This document shows, piece after piece, positions 21,109 through 28,009 of a stretch of 32,224 nucleotides of DNA. The DNA comes from a virus, in IMG/VR virus record IMGVR_UViG_3300031746_000103, positions 1-32,224 of that record, one strand, 5' to 3'. The translations under genes and the position numbers were made by a program. The notes under the pieces are model-generated. The model was not told the origin of the DNA and ran no database searches. It worked only from the letters and a program-made list of their open reading frames with translations. Positions within the stretch are counted from its first letter, which is position 1. Every line of letters begins with the position of its first letter.

Positions 21109-21267
21109 TTAGGATACCTGCATTGGCTGACCATGCCAGAACGAGCACCAGTTACGGGGGATAGGGGCCGAGCCTGTGCACCACCTAGCACACTCGTCTC
21201 TACATAGTGGCCTGACAGCACTGCACGTCCTGCAGAGGCATTCTGCCTTACACTTACTGAGTTCCAC
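21109..21267 (-). CDS. Cysteine-rich peptide, copy 2, 52 aa
   Basis: GTG 21267, about eight bases after GAGGAGG. It begins VELSKCKAECLCRTCSAVRP and ends with NWCSFWHGQPMQVS. Cysteine spacing in the first half (C-x3-C-x-C-x2-C) matches copy 1, which lies 32 bases downstream. DNA identity is highest around the start and ribosome site. Not recognised as a known family. It sits between tRNA-like elements 1 and 2. Confidence 0.65.
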   Translation of the reverse strand: MELSKCKAECLCRTCSAVRPLCRDECARWCTGSAPIPRNWCSFWHGQPMQVS

Positions 21268-21296
21268 GTCCTTAACCTCCTCCGGAGCTAATAGGG

Positions 21297-21419
21297 CGCG
21301 GGGGCGGGATTCAAACCCACTGCACGTCCCAAGGCCTTTAGGCCATGCAAGCCGTATCTACATTGGTACGGCCGAGAGGAGGTGTTACTCCCCTGCGTGT
21401 CTCTCCACGCCGCCCCGCG
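21297..21419 (-). ncRNA. tRNA-like element 2, non-canonical middle
   Basis: CGCGGGG (21419-21413) pairs with CCCCGCG (21303-21297), stacked without a gap on GTGGG-TTTGAAT-CCCGC, a T-like arm with a 7-base loop. A D-like hairpin GCGTG/CACGC follows the acceptor, but no normal 7-base anticodon loop can be formed. Instead there are hairpins GCCGTA/TACGGC and GGCC-TAAA-GGCC before the T arm. About 123 bases; the 3' end is CCC, not CCA. Confidence 0.5.
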
Positions 21420-21431
21420 GTAAACCTTAGT

Positions 21432-21587
21432 GGGGGTGGTTGGGCTTCACCAACTAGGAGCGGCGGCGTGGCGCTTATCACGCTGCTCCCAGCATCGGCA
21501 TAACTGTCCATAGGTCCTAACGGTGGCCTACTTGTAGGTCATAGCGTTATGCGTTGACCTACGCCACTTACGTTATGCCGCACCCCC
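21432..21587 (-). ncRNA. tRNA-like element 3, large structured middle
   Basis: GGGGGTG (21587-21581) pairs with CACCCCC (21438-21432), stacked on a T-like arm GTTGG-TGAAGC-CCAAC with a 6-base loop, and the 3' tail is ACTA. The 156-base element contains nested stems: GGCATAAC/GTTATGCC, inside it GTGGC/GCCAC and GTAGGTCA/TGACCTAC, and then a GGAGC/GCTCC-type hairpin. Far too long for a tRNA. Together with elements 1 and 2 it suggests a tandem family. Confidence 0.5.
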
Positions 21588-21589
21588 GG

Positions 21590-21655
21590 TGGCTGGCAGG
21601 AGTGAATTTTCCACTAGTCGGTTTGACAGTGGCTTAGATGACTCCTGCCTAGCCA
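21590..21655 (-). other. Strong bulged stem-loop upstream of tRNA-like element 3
   Basis: TGGCT plus GGCAGGAGT (21590-21603) pair with ACTCCTGCC plus AGCCA (21641-21655) with one bulged base, 14 bp in all, and an inner CCACT/AGTGG stem. It may be an independent hairpin or the outer domain of the same structured RNA. No U tract. Confidence 0.6.
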
Positions 21656-21673
21656 ATGCTGTCTGGGTACTGG

Positions 21674-21760
21674 TTAATCGTCTGCCTTGTCGCCAGGGAT
21701 TTCCTCAACGTCGCCTTCGTCTTCGTCCTCGTCTTTTTCAGGCTCAGGCCCAGTAGTCAT
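21674..21760 (-). CDS. Possible very acidic micropeptide, 28 aa
   Basis: ATG 21760 after GGGGGTGAG opens 28 codons, MTTGPEPEKDEDEDEGD at the start and ending DKADD. About half the residues are acidic. It lies between the lipoprotein gene and the structured RNA region. DNA-mimic proteins are acidic but much larger, so the call rests only on an open frame and a modest ribosome site. Confidence 0.35.
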   Translation of the reverse strand: MTTGPEPEKDEDEDEGDVEEIPGDKADD

Positions 21761-21800
21761 TGACTCACCCCCAATTCAGATCTAGTTAAGGTACTATCTC

Positions 21801-22274
21801 CTAGAGGTTAAGGTCCTCCAGTACCTCCTGATACTCAGCGGCCTGGACAGGTGTGAGCCCGTGGTCAAGCCGCAGGAGGAAGTTGCCTCTAGCGTAGGTG
21901 TACTCTATCAAGGCGGGGATGCCTTGGGTTACGGCCTCTATATACCCCTTGCGCCCCTGGAGGTCATCCTGAGACAGGAACAGCTCTACTGTGCCGCCCC
22001 TGAGGTCTCCTTCGACTTGCTCTAGGCGAGAATCTGCCCAGTTAGCCTTGGCTACATACTGGCCAGGCCGCCCCAGGAGCTCATTCGGGTCCGTTTCGGC
22101 GGTGTAGATCTCAACCTGTGTGACAGGGATACCGGCGCCTTTGAAGGCGTTGTAGATGCTCTCAACCGTGGTGACCTTGGGTTCACTTTTAGGTGCAGGT
22201 GCAGGGACTGAGTTACATCCCACTGCTGCACCCATTACTAGGACCAGGAGCAGGCCCGTGACTATTCTGTTCAT
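21801..22274 (-). CDS. Lipoprotein, 157 aa
   Basis: ATG 22274 behind GGAGGTGG. The N-terminus MNRIVTGLLLVLVMGAAVGC is a lipoprotein signal with the cysteine at residue 20 to be lipidated and anchored on the outer face of the membrane. The mature part (DPNELLGRPGQYVAKANWAD, GGTVELFLSQ, IEYTYARGNFLLRL, LTPVQAAEYQEVL) resembles a widespread bacterial lipoprotein family of unknown role that I remember from Firmicutes and Actinobacteria. In a phage early region it could block adsorption or DNA entry of related phages, or alter the host surface; this is inference. Probably acquired from a host. Confidence 0.8.
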   Translation of the reverse strand: MNRIVTGLLLVLVMGAAVGCNSVPAPAPKSEPKVTTVESIYNAFKGAGIPVTQVEIYTAETDPNELLGRPGQYVAKANWADSRLEQVEGDLRGGTVELFLSQDDLQGRKGYIEAVTQGIPALIEYTYARGNFLLRLDHGLTPVQAAEYQEVLEDLNL

Positions 22275-22350
22275 AGAACGCCACCTCCAACATGTCTTTA
22301 AACCCTACTGGGACTCTCACTCCCAATTAGGTTGTACTTTTAGACCTGAT

Positions 22351-22548
22351 CTACCCCTTCTTGACCCTAAGGTAAAGCAAGGTGCGGCCCTTGATATAGA
22401 TTGGACGGTCAGTAAGCACCTCTACAACTACCTCACCAGTTTCTGGGTCAGCTCCAAGGATGGTACCTTGAAGGTCAAATCTCCTCTGGGTTTCTCTCGG
22501 TGGCTTCTTTGGAGAACGGTACCTATCAAACTGTAGTAGAGCGCCCAC
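22351..22548 (-). CDS. Hypothetical basic protein, first gene of the leftward operon, 65 aa
   Basis: GTG 22548 lies eight bases after GGAGGT and about 25 bases downstream of the promoter at 22578-22607. The protein is basic (RYRSPKKPPRETQRRFDL) and then strand-rich (EVVVEVLTDRPIYIKGRTLLYL), suggesting a small beta-barrel fold. Not recognised. As the first-transcribed leftward gene it would be among the earliest products. Confidence 0.7.
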   Translation of the reverse strand: MGALLQFDRYRSPKKPPRETQRRFDLQGTILGADPETGEVVVEVLTDRPIYIKGRTLLYLRVKKG

Positions 22549-22577
22549 CTTGGTGCACCTCCGTCCCTTACAATTAT

Positions 22578-22607
22578 ATTATATAGTTCTTTAGATCTAA
22601 ATATCAA
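22578..22607 (-). promoter_or_regulatory. Leftward promoter of the main early operon
   Basis: TTGATA (22607-22602), 18-base spacer, TATAAT (22583-22578) on the minus strand. It is the only strong promoter upstream of the 9-kb run from 22548 to about 13286, so it probably drives the accessory genes, tRNA, primase-helicase and preQ0 genes. Confidence 0.82.
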
Positions 22608-22647
22608 TGGTTTCTTGTTTGGGGCTTTTGGCTTTTTTGGGCTAGCT

Positions 22648-22734
22648 GGTTTCAGATCAGTTTGAGTTTGAGTTTGACAGCCCCATAGGGGGGGCTGTCA
22701 AACTCAAACTCAAACTGATAATCGTTCTGAAACC
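22648..22734. repeat. Perfect 29-bp inverted repeat with flanking arms
   Basis: Arms 22656-22684 and 22691-22719 are perfect complements, separated by six bases. Each arm contains three TTTGA(G/C) steps and ends in CAGCCCC at the centre. An outer pair GGTTTCAG (22648-22655) and CTGAAACC (22727-22734) extends the symmetry after a 7-base bulge. It lies between the two divergent promoters, outside both expected transcripts. Confidence 0.92.
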
Positions 22735-22812
22735 ACAAACTGCCTTCTGTAGTCGATTTACGGTATCTCGGGGAGCTTTCGTTCTGAAATCTTTCGTTCT
22801 GATGTTTCAGAT
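22723..22812. repeat. Short repeated motifs CGTTCTGA / TTTCAGA
   Basis: CGTTCTGA occurs at 22723-22730, 22780-22787 and 22795-22802; the related inverted form TTTCAGA occurs at 22650-22656 and 22805-22811. Copies in both orientations surround the palindrome and suggest protein binding sites, for a regulator, an initiator or the terminase. Confidence 0.65.
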
Positions 22813-22897
22813 GCATCGGTGGTGGTGGCTTGCAACTTTGGCTGCAAGGGTAGAACTGCTAGAACCCACGTAGAATCACTTGTTTTCGGTTGCCCCC

Positions 22898-22926
22898 TTG
22901 ATTTTTTGGCGTGAATCTGCTATAAT
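22898..22926 (+). promoter_or_regulatory. Rightward promoter of the packaging and structural genes
   Basis: TTGATT (22898-22903), 17-base spacer, TGC-TATAAT with TATAAT at 22921-22926. It is the same extended -10 type as the minus-strand promoters at 2961 and 8841, so the structural genes appear readable by the ordinary host polymerase. About 200 bases of leader precede terS. Confidence 0.85.
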
Positions 22927-22932
22927 GAGATT

Positions 22933-23133
22933 GAAGGGTAATTGGATTGGGAAAACAGGATAAGATGTTACTGATAGGGACCCGGGGTCAATGCCTGGAG
23001 TGGTTGACCATTTTGGGCCCCTTGATGTATTTGGGCGGCTAGTTAAGGAGTTAGTTAGGCGGTTAAACCGGTAGGTGGTGGAATGGTTATCTAGGCCCAG
23101 GAAAACTGTTCCTTCCACACTGGGAGTGAGAGC
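22933..23133 (+). other. Long untranslated leader before terS
   Basis: Starting about seven bases after the -10 box, this 200-base leader holds an inverted repeat GGTCAA/TTGACC (22986-22991 with 23004-23009), a GGGCCC site and a GTTAGTTAGG repeat-like stretch. A 25-codon frame from ATG 22966 has only a weak ribosome site. No convincing gene is present. Confidence 0.45.
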
Positions 23134-23781
23134 ATGCCTTTTGTAAGAAGGATTGAACTCAATGGAATAACTGTGACACTTGCCAAATCAGTTTGTGGGG
23201 CCAAGGCCCGGTCTCACGAAGGGGTATGTAAACGGCCGGCTGGATGGGGAACAGATCATCTAGGGGAGGGTCGATGCAGATTACATGCTGGGTGTAGCAC
23301 TGGACCAAAAAATACTGACAAGTCTCGGATGAATGCCCTAAAGGGCGGGGAATACGAAGCCATCTGGTTTGACCACCTGACAGAGCCTGAGAAGGTTGAG
23401 TATCACAAGATCAGGACCGACTCCCTTCCACAGATAGATGAAGAAATCAAACTAATCACCATCCGCGAGAAGAGGATGATGGGACGAATCGAGAAACTCC
23501 TGGCAGCAGGAGATATGACTATAGTAGAGGAAACGTCAACATCCAAAGAGGTCAGCACCAAAGCCACTGGAACCCTTGGGCAGGTCCAGGCAATTGAGGA
23601 GGCTCTGACCAGGGTGCAGGCCCGTAAGAGGGAACTCCTTGAGTTAAGGCACAAGATAACAGAGGCCAGGCCTCCTGAGAGTGATACTGCCTCTGAATTG
23701 ATCCGGACTCTTAAAGAGGGGTTTGAGAAGGTTGCAGTGGTCACCACTGAGTCAGAAGGCCCTGACAGCAATGGCCCATAG
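23134..23781 (+). CDS. terS: Terminase small subunit
   Basis: A 215-residue protein whose first 75 residues carry a zinc-finger-like module common in small terminases: CGAKARSHEGVCKRPAG, then CRLHAGCSTGPKN and a NALKGGEYEAI block. A long charged helical region follows (RMMGRIEKLLAAG, QAIEEALTRVQARKRELLEL), fit for oligomer formation. It should bind the packaging site and feed DNA to TerL. The start is ATG 23134 after GGGAG. It overlaps terL by about 50 bases in another frame, which supports the pairing. The palindrome hub about 400 bases upstream is a natural candidate for its target. Confidence 0.82.
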   Translation: MPFVRRIELNGITVTLAKSVCGAKARSHEGVCKRPAGWGTDHLGEGRCRLHAGCSTGPKNTDKSRMNALKGGEYEAIWFDHLTEPEKVEYHKIRTDSLPQIDEEIKLITIREKRMMGRIEKLLAAGDMTIVEETSTSKEVSTKATGTLGQVQAIEEALTRVQARKRELLELRHKITEARPPESDTASELIRTLKEGFEKVAVVTTESEGPDSNGP

Positions 23782-25009
23782 CAACGGGTTTATCAACATT
23801 TATGAAGGCGCCGTCCGGTCAGGTAAAACCCTGGCGGCGTCCCTTAGGTGGATTGAACATCTAGGCTCCTCTCCACACCAGGAGTTTCTTATGACCGGCA
23901 AAACCGCGGATACTCTGTACCGAAACGTCATTGGTGGTGAGGTAGGCCTGATAGCTATCCTGGGCCAGCGGAATGCCAAGTACAAGAAGTCTACTCAAGG
24001 CGGCGCCACCTTTACAATCCGGGTAGGGCCTGGGGAGAAGACCTGCTACTGCTTGGGTGCTAATGATGAACGGGCAGAGGGTCACATCCGCGGGATGACT
24101 ATCGGTGGTTGGTACGGGGATGAGATTACGCTCTACCCCGAGACCTTCGTCAAGCAGGGCCTCAACCGCTTGTCGCTTAAGGGAGCGAAGGCATTCTGGA
24201 CGATGAATCCTGACTCCCCTTACCATTATATAAAGACGGAGTTTATTGATCTTGCAGCAGAGAAGGGGTTTAAGGCCTTCCACTTCAACCTAGACGACAA
24301 CCTGTCGCTAGAGCAGGAGTTTAAGGACAACCTACGCAAGTCCTATACAGGACTGTGGTACAAGCGGATGGTGGAAGGCCTGTGGGTTATGGCCGAGGGT
24401 GTCATCTATGATATGTTTGACTCGACGACCATGGTAGTAGACATCCTCCCCCGGATGGTGCGGTATTGGGTCGGTATGGATTATGGTACATCTAACCCTG
24501 CAGCATTTATCCTAGCAGGTTTAGGGGAGGATAACCGTTTCTACGTGGTTGATGAGTTCTACTATGATAGTAGGGTAGTAGGTCGGCAAAAGTCACCGAA
24601 GGCATTGTCCGCTGACTACACGGCCTGGATTAGGTCTCGGGGGGTTATCCCGACTCGGGTATACTTAGACCCGTCTGCTGAGGGCTTCTTGCTGACCCTA
24701 TGGGAAGACAGGGTTCCGAACATTGCCTCCGCAGAAAATGCAGTTAACATGGGCCTGATGCTCATTTCAAGCCTCATGGGGCAAGACCACTTCCGAGTCC
24801 ACCGTAGGTGCAGGTACACCCTAAAGGAGCTAACCTCCTATGTTTGGGACCCGGTGGCACAAAAGAGGGGAGAAGACAAGCCCCTAAAGGCCAATGACCA
24901 TTGCATGGATGCAGTCCGGTACATCGTTAATAGCACTCGTACTACCTGGATGTCGCTCGGTATCAGGTTGCCGTCAAGGACAGGAGGGTTAGAACGTGCC
25001 ATTGCCTGA
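23732..25009 (+). CDS. terL: Terminase large subunit
   Basis: A PBSX-type TerL of about 425 residues. The ATPase has Walker A EGAVRSGKT (about residues 25-33) and Walker B GWYGDEIT; the nuclease has the RNase H-like aspartates in VGMDYGTSNPAAF, VYLDPSA and NDHCMDAVRY. It cuts and pumps DNA into the prohead through the portal. The start is uncertain: TTG at 23732 follows AGAGGGG with proper spacing and keeps the typical WSPLSQKAL opening; TTG 23723 is too close to the site, and ATG 23771 would cut that segment. It overlaps terS before and the portal gene (14 bases) after. Confidence 0.92.
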   Translation: MQWSPLSQKALTAMAHSNGFINIYEGAVRSGKTLAASLRWIEHLGSSPHQEFLMTGKTADTLYRNVIGGEVGLIAILGQRNAKYKKSTQGGATFTIRVGPGEKTCYCLGANDERAEGHIRGMTIGGWYGDEITLYPETFVKQGLNRLSLKGAKAFWTMNPDSPYHYIKTEFIDLAAEKGFKAFHFNLDDNLSLEQEFKDNLRKSYTGLWYKRMVEGLWVMAEGVIYDMFDSTTMVVDILPRMVRYWVGMDYGTSNPAAFILAGLGEDNRFYVVDEFYYDSRVVGRQKSPKALSADYTAWIRSRGVIPTRVYLDPSAEGFLLTLWEDRVPNIASAENAVNMGLMLISSLMGQDHFRVHRRCRYTLKELTSYVWDPVAQKRGEDKPLKANDHCMDAVRYIVNSTRTTWMSLGIRLPSRTGGLERAIA

Positions 25010-26546
25010 AGGTAACATGGATTGGCCCCCAAAGGGATGGGCTGAGATCTATAGACGGTATGGGGAGCACGCTGCTTGGTACAGCGGTGACCCCCTGATA
25101 TTGGCGACTGTCCTTTCCGCCCTGGCATTCTCCCCCACTCCTAAAGGCCGGTTCTGGGCCCGGAGTATAGGGGAGGAGCGGCGAGTAATGCTCCATGTTC
25201 CAATAGCCGGGGATATTTCTACAGCTTCTGCGGACCTGTTGTTTTCCGAAGCCCCGGCAGTCCGGATACCTGAGGCCCATGAGGAAAGGGCATCTACAGA
25301 AGCCAAGGCTGCACAAGAACGGTTAGATGAGATTCTGGCAGAAGCCGGTGTCTTCTCCCGGCTCATTGAGGCCGCAGAATCTGCCTCTGCTTTGGGAGGG
25401 GTCTTCTTCCGGGTGACTTGGGATTCTTCAGTCTCTGAATACCCCATACTTAGCATCCTCCAGGTAGACCAGGCCCTTCCAGAGTTCAAGTGGGGTCGGT
25501 TGTTTGCAGTGACGTTTTGGCAGCAGCTATCACTGCCAGAGGACCATAAGGTGGTTCGGCACCTAGAGCGGTATGAGAGGGGTAAGATCTTCCATGCCTT
25601 CTACATAGGTACCTCAGATAAGCTGGGGGTGCGGCAGCCATGGGGGTCTTACCCTGCTATGGAAGGACTACAGGAGATTGTAGAACTTTCCGGTGACCTA
25701 TTCCCGGTCTGGTACGTCCCGAACATCCTCCCGAACCGGATTTATAGGGGGTCGGCGTTGGGGCGAAGTGACTACAGTGGATCTGAAGGTCTTATGGATG
25801 CTCTGGATGAGGTTTATACCTCCTGGATGCGAGATGTTAGGTTGGCCCAGGGGAGGCTAATCGTCCCAGCATCATGGTTAGAGCGCAAGATGCCACCGAC
25901 CCCGTCACCTATAGGGATATTTGAGCCACAGTTTAGCTTTGACGTTGACAAGGAGGTCTTTGCCCCTCTGGATATTGACCCCCTTGCGGCGAAGGAGAAA
26001 CCGATTACCCTAGTCCAGTTTGATATCCGGGCAGACCAACACTGTAAGACTGCCCTGGAGTTAGTGGCTAGGATTATTGCCAATGCTGGTTATAGCCCAC
26101 AGACCTTCGGTCTTGAGATAGAGGGTAGAGCTGAAAGTGGAACTGCCTTAGGCATTCGAGAGCGGAAGTCCATGATAACTAAGAGCAAGAAACAGAACTA
26201 CTTCAAGTCAATAGTGGAGCAGGTCCTTAAAACGATGTTGATAGTTGACCAGCTTTTCTTACATAACAGCACTCCACAGGGCTTCAGGCCTGTTGTAGAG
26301 TTCAAGGATTCCTTCATGAACGATCCCCGGGGAATCGCCGAGACTGTTGAGATCCTACAGAGGGCACAAGCTATTAGCACTGAGACAAAGGTCAGGATGG
26401 TCCACCCTGACTGGGGTGAGGACCAGGTGATAGCAGAGGTTCAGAAAATCCAGGATGAGGGGAGTATCACCCTTGAAAACCCAGAACGTCCCCTGCCAGG
26501 CACAGGCACAGAAGTGCAAGGGGAAGAGGAAGGGCTGGTAGAGTAA
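24996..26546 (+). CDS. Portal protein (SPP1 Gp6-like)
   Basis: A 516-residue portal. GTG 24996 after AGGAGGG. Features of the family are the early ADLLFSEAPAVRIPE region, WYVPNILPNRIYRGSALGRSDY, the central DALDEVYTSWMRDVRLAQGR helix, and the GRAESGTALGIRERKSM helix-turn near residue 376. The C-terminus is acidic (EGSITLENPE, then VQGEEEGLVE). It forms the dodecameric DNA gate of the head. It ends TAAATG, overlapping the following start. Confidence 0.88.
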   Translation: MPLPEGNMDWPPKGWAEIYRRYGEHAAWYSGDPLILATVLSALAFSPTPKGRFWARSIGEERRVMLHVPIAGDISTASADLLFSEAPAVRIPEAHEERASTEAKAAQERLDEILAEAGVFSRLIEAAESASALGGVFFRVTWDSSVSEYPILSILQVDQALPEFKWGRLFAVTFWQQLSLPEDHKVVRHLERYERGKIFHAFYIGTSDKLGVRQPWGSYPAMEGLQEIVELSGDLFPVWYVPNILPNRIYRGSALGRSDYSGSEGLMDALDEVYTSWMRDVRLAQGRLIVPASWLERKMPPTPSPIGIFEPQFSFDVDKEVFAPLDIDPLAAKEKPITLVQFDIRADQHCKTALELVARIIANAGYSPQTFGLEIEGRAESGTALGIRERKSMITKSKKQNYFKSIVEQVLKTMLIVDQLFLHNSTPQGFRPVVEFKDSFMNDPRGIAETVEILQRAQAISTETKVRMVHPDWGEDQVIAEVQKIQDEGSITLENPERPLPGTGTEVQGEEEGLVE

Positions 26547-27890
26547 ATGGCCGGCCCGGAGGATGTAGCCCAGGCTGTCTATCAACTCTATACAGAGTCT
26601 GAGGACGAGCTCCTCCGCCTAATAGCAAGGAGGACCCTTAAGGGTGGGGACATGCCAAACTGGCTACGGCAGAAGCTTGCAGAAGTGGGGGGTTTAAAGA
26701 AGGAAGCGGCTCAGGTAGTATCTGGCCTTGCAAAGGCCGAGAGCATTGCTAAGACAGGCATTCGGGAGGGGTTTGACCAGGGGGTTGCCCGGGCAGTGTT
26801 TGAACTAAGGCAGTACAGGCCATTGGTAGCCGGGGCAGTCTTTGGGGTAACGAACAAGCCGACGGTTAATGCCATGACTAGGGCGACGGTCAGGTCCTTA
26901 AGGGGTACGTACCTCCCAATTATCCGGTCAATAACCGATGGTTATAGATCAGTGGTATATGGTGTATCAACCCTGGTCACTACCGGTGTTACAACTCGGC
27001 TAGAGGCGTCTGCTAAGGCGCTAGAACGGTTTGCCAAGTCCGGGATAACAGGGTTTAAGGATAAGGCTGGCCGGCAGTGGAATATGGGGTCCTATGCTGA
27101 GATGGCAGTTAGAACCTCCACGGCTCAGGCATCTGTTGAGGGGCACATTGAGACACTAGTGGCCAATGGCCATAACCTGGTGATTGTGTCCAACAGCCCA
27201 GAGGAATGCCCAATGTGCCGGCCTTGGGAGGGTAAAGTCCTTAAGCTAAACTCAGACATCCCAGGACCCTATCCTACAGTAGATGAAGCAATAGCCGGGG
27301 GGCTCTTCCACCCAAACTGCACCCACCGGCTTGGGGCGTACATAGAAGGCCTGACTAAACCGATGGAGGATACCGAGAATCCGATGGGGTATGAGGATAG
27401 GCAGAGGGATAGGTACAATGAGAGAATGACTCGCTACTGGAAACGCCGGGAGGCGCTTGCAGTAACTGATAAGGATAAGGCATATTGCCGGGGTGCAGTT
27501 AAGGAGTGGCAGAAGAAGAAGAGGGAGTTTGTCAAGGAGACAGGGAAGGTCAGGCAGGTGGCAGAGGCGGAGAAGGCCAGACTGATAGTGGAGGCGGCGA
27601 AGGTAAAGCAGCTAACATTGAAACTTGACTACCCGGAGAACCTAGTTCCGAAGAACGCGCAGTCCTTGATTGATAGGATGGAGAGTGGGGACAACCGTGA
27701 GGTTGGCCGCAGAGCAAGGAAAGAGGAAGAGCGGGGTGAATTCTCGGACGGCTTTATAGATGCAGTCAAGAGGTCGATCCAGCTTAGGAACACGTCCAAT
27801 ATAGGTACCAGTACCCAAAGCGGCCGGATTGACCGAATACTCAATATCCGGGATACCAGCGGGAAGGCCACATCCAGGAAGTCCTACTAG
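26547..27890 (+). CDS. Minor head protein (phage minor capsid 2 / MuF-like)
   Basis: A 447-residue protein. ATG 26547 immediately follows the portal stop. A helical N-terminal half precedes the family's hallmark block: MGSYAEMAVRTSTAQASVEG, then SNSPEECPMCRPWEGKVL and HPNCTHRL, with CxxC and a later cysteine and histidines that may bind zinc. A long charged C-terminal helix follows (KEWQKKKREFVKETGKVRQV). Such proteins sit inside the head near the portal and help assembly or DNA ejection. No toxin domain is seen at the C-terminus. Confidence 0.82.
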   Translation: MAGPEDVAQAVYQLYTESEDELLRLIARRTLKGGDMPNWLRQKLAEVGGLKKEAAQVVSGLAKAESIAKTGIREGFDQGVARAVFELRQYRPLVAGAVFGVTNKPTVNAMTRATVRSLRGTYLPIIRSITDGYRSVVYGVSTLVTTGVTTRLEASAKALERFAKSGITGFKDKAGRQWNMGSYAEMAVRTSTAQASVEGHIETLVANGHNLVIVSNSPEECPMCRPWEGKVLKLNSDIPGPYPTVDEAIAGGLFHPNCTHRLGAYIEGLTKPMEDTENPMGYEDRQRDRYNERMTRYWKRREALAVTDKDKAYCRGAVKEWQKKKREFVKETGKVRQVAEAEKARLIVEAAKVKQLTLKLDYPENLVPKNAQSLIDRMESGDNREVGRRARKEEERGEFSDGFIDAVKRSIQLRNTSNIGTSTQSGRIDRILNIRDTSGKATSRKSY

Positions 27891-28009
27891 GGGGTGGTCA
27901 GAAGAGGCAGTGAGTCCCTTAGAAACTACCCAATTACGCCCACAGGTGGCGGTAAATAACCTGGTTGCGGTACGGCACCGCGGTATAAATAGCCGGGGGA
28001 GGTATTAAC
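27891..28009 (+). other. Intergenic stretch before the scaffold gene
   Basis: About 120 bases with a small hairpin GCGGT/ACCGC near 27966-27980 followed by TATAAATA. The -35 position does not match well (TTGCGG is only 13 bases away), so a promoter is not supported. The scaffold ribosome site GGGGGAGGT closes the stretch. Confidence 0.4.

Noticed and set aside
20791-21587. Three ordinary tRNA genes or a tmRNA
   Set aside because: No normal anticodon arm can be formed in any of the three, T loops are irregular, and there is no tmRNA tag frame or the conserved tmRNA 5' and 3' ends.
22656-22719. Reading the 29-bp palindrome as a bidirectional terminator
   Set aside because: It lies upstream of both divergent promoters, so neither main transcript would cross it, and no T run follows on either strand.
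22876-23118. Minus-strand 80-codon frame in the hub
   Set aside because: It covers the rightward promoter and leader, has no ribosome site, and its composition is not protein-like compared with neighbours.
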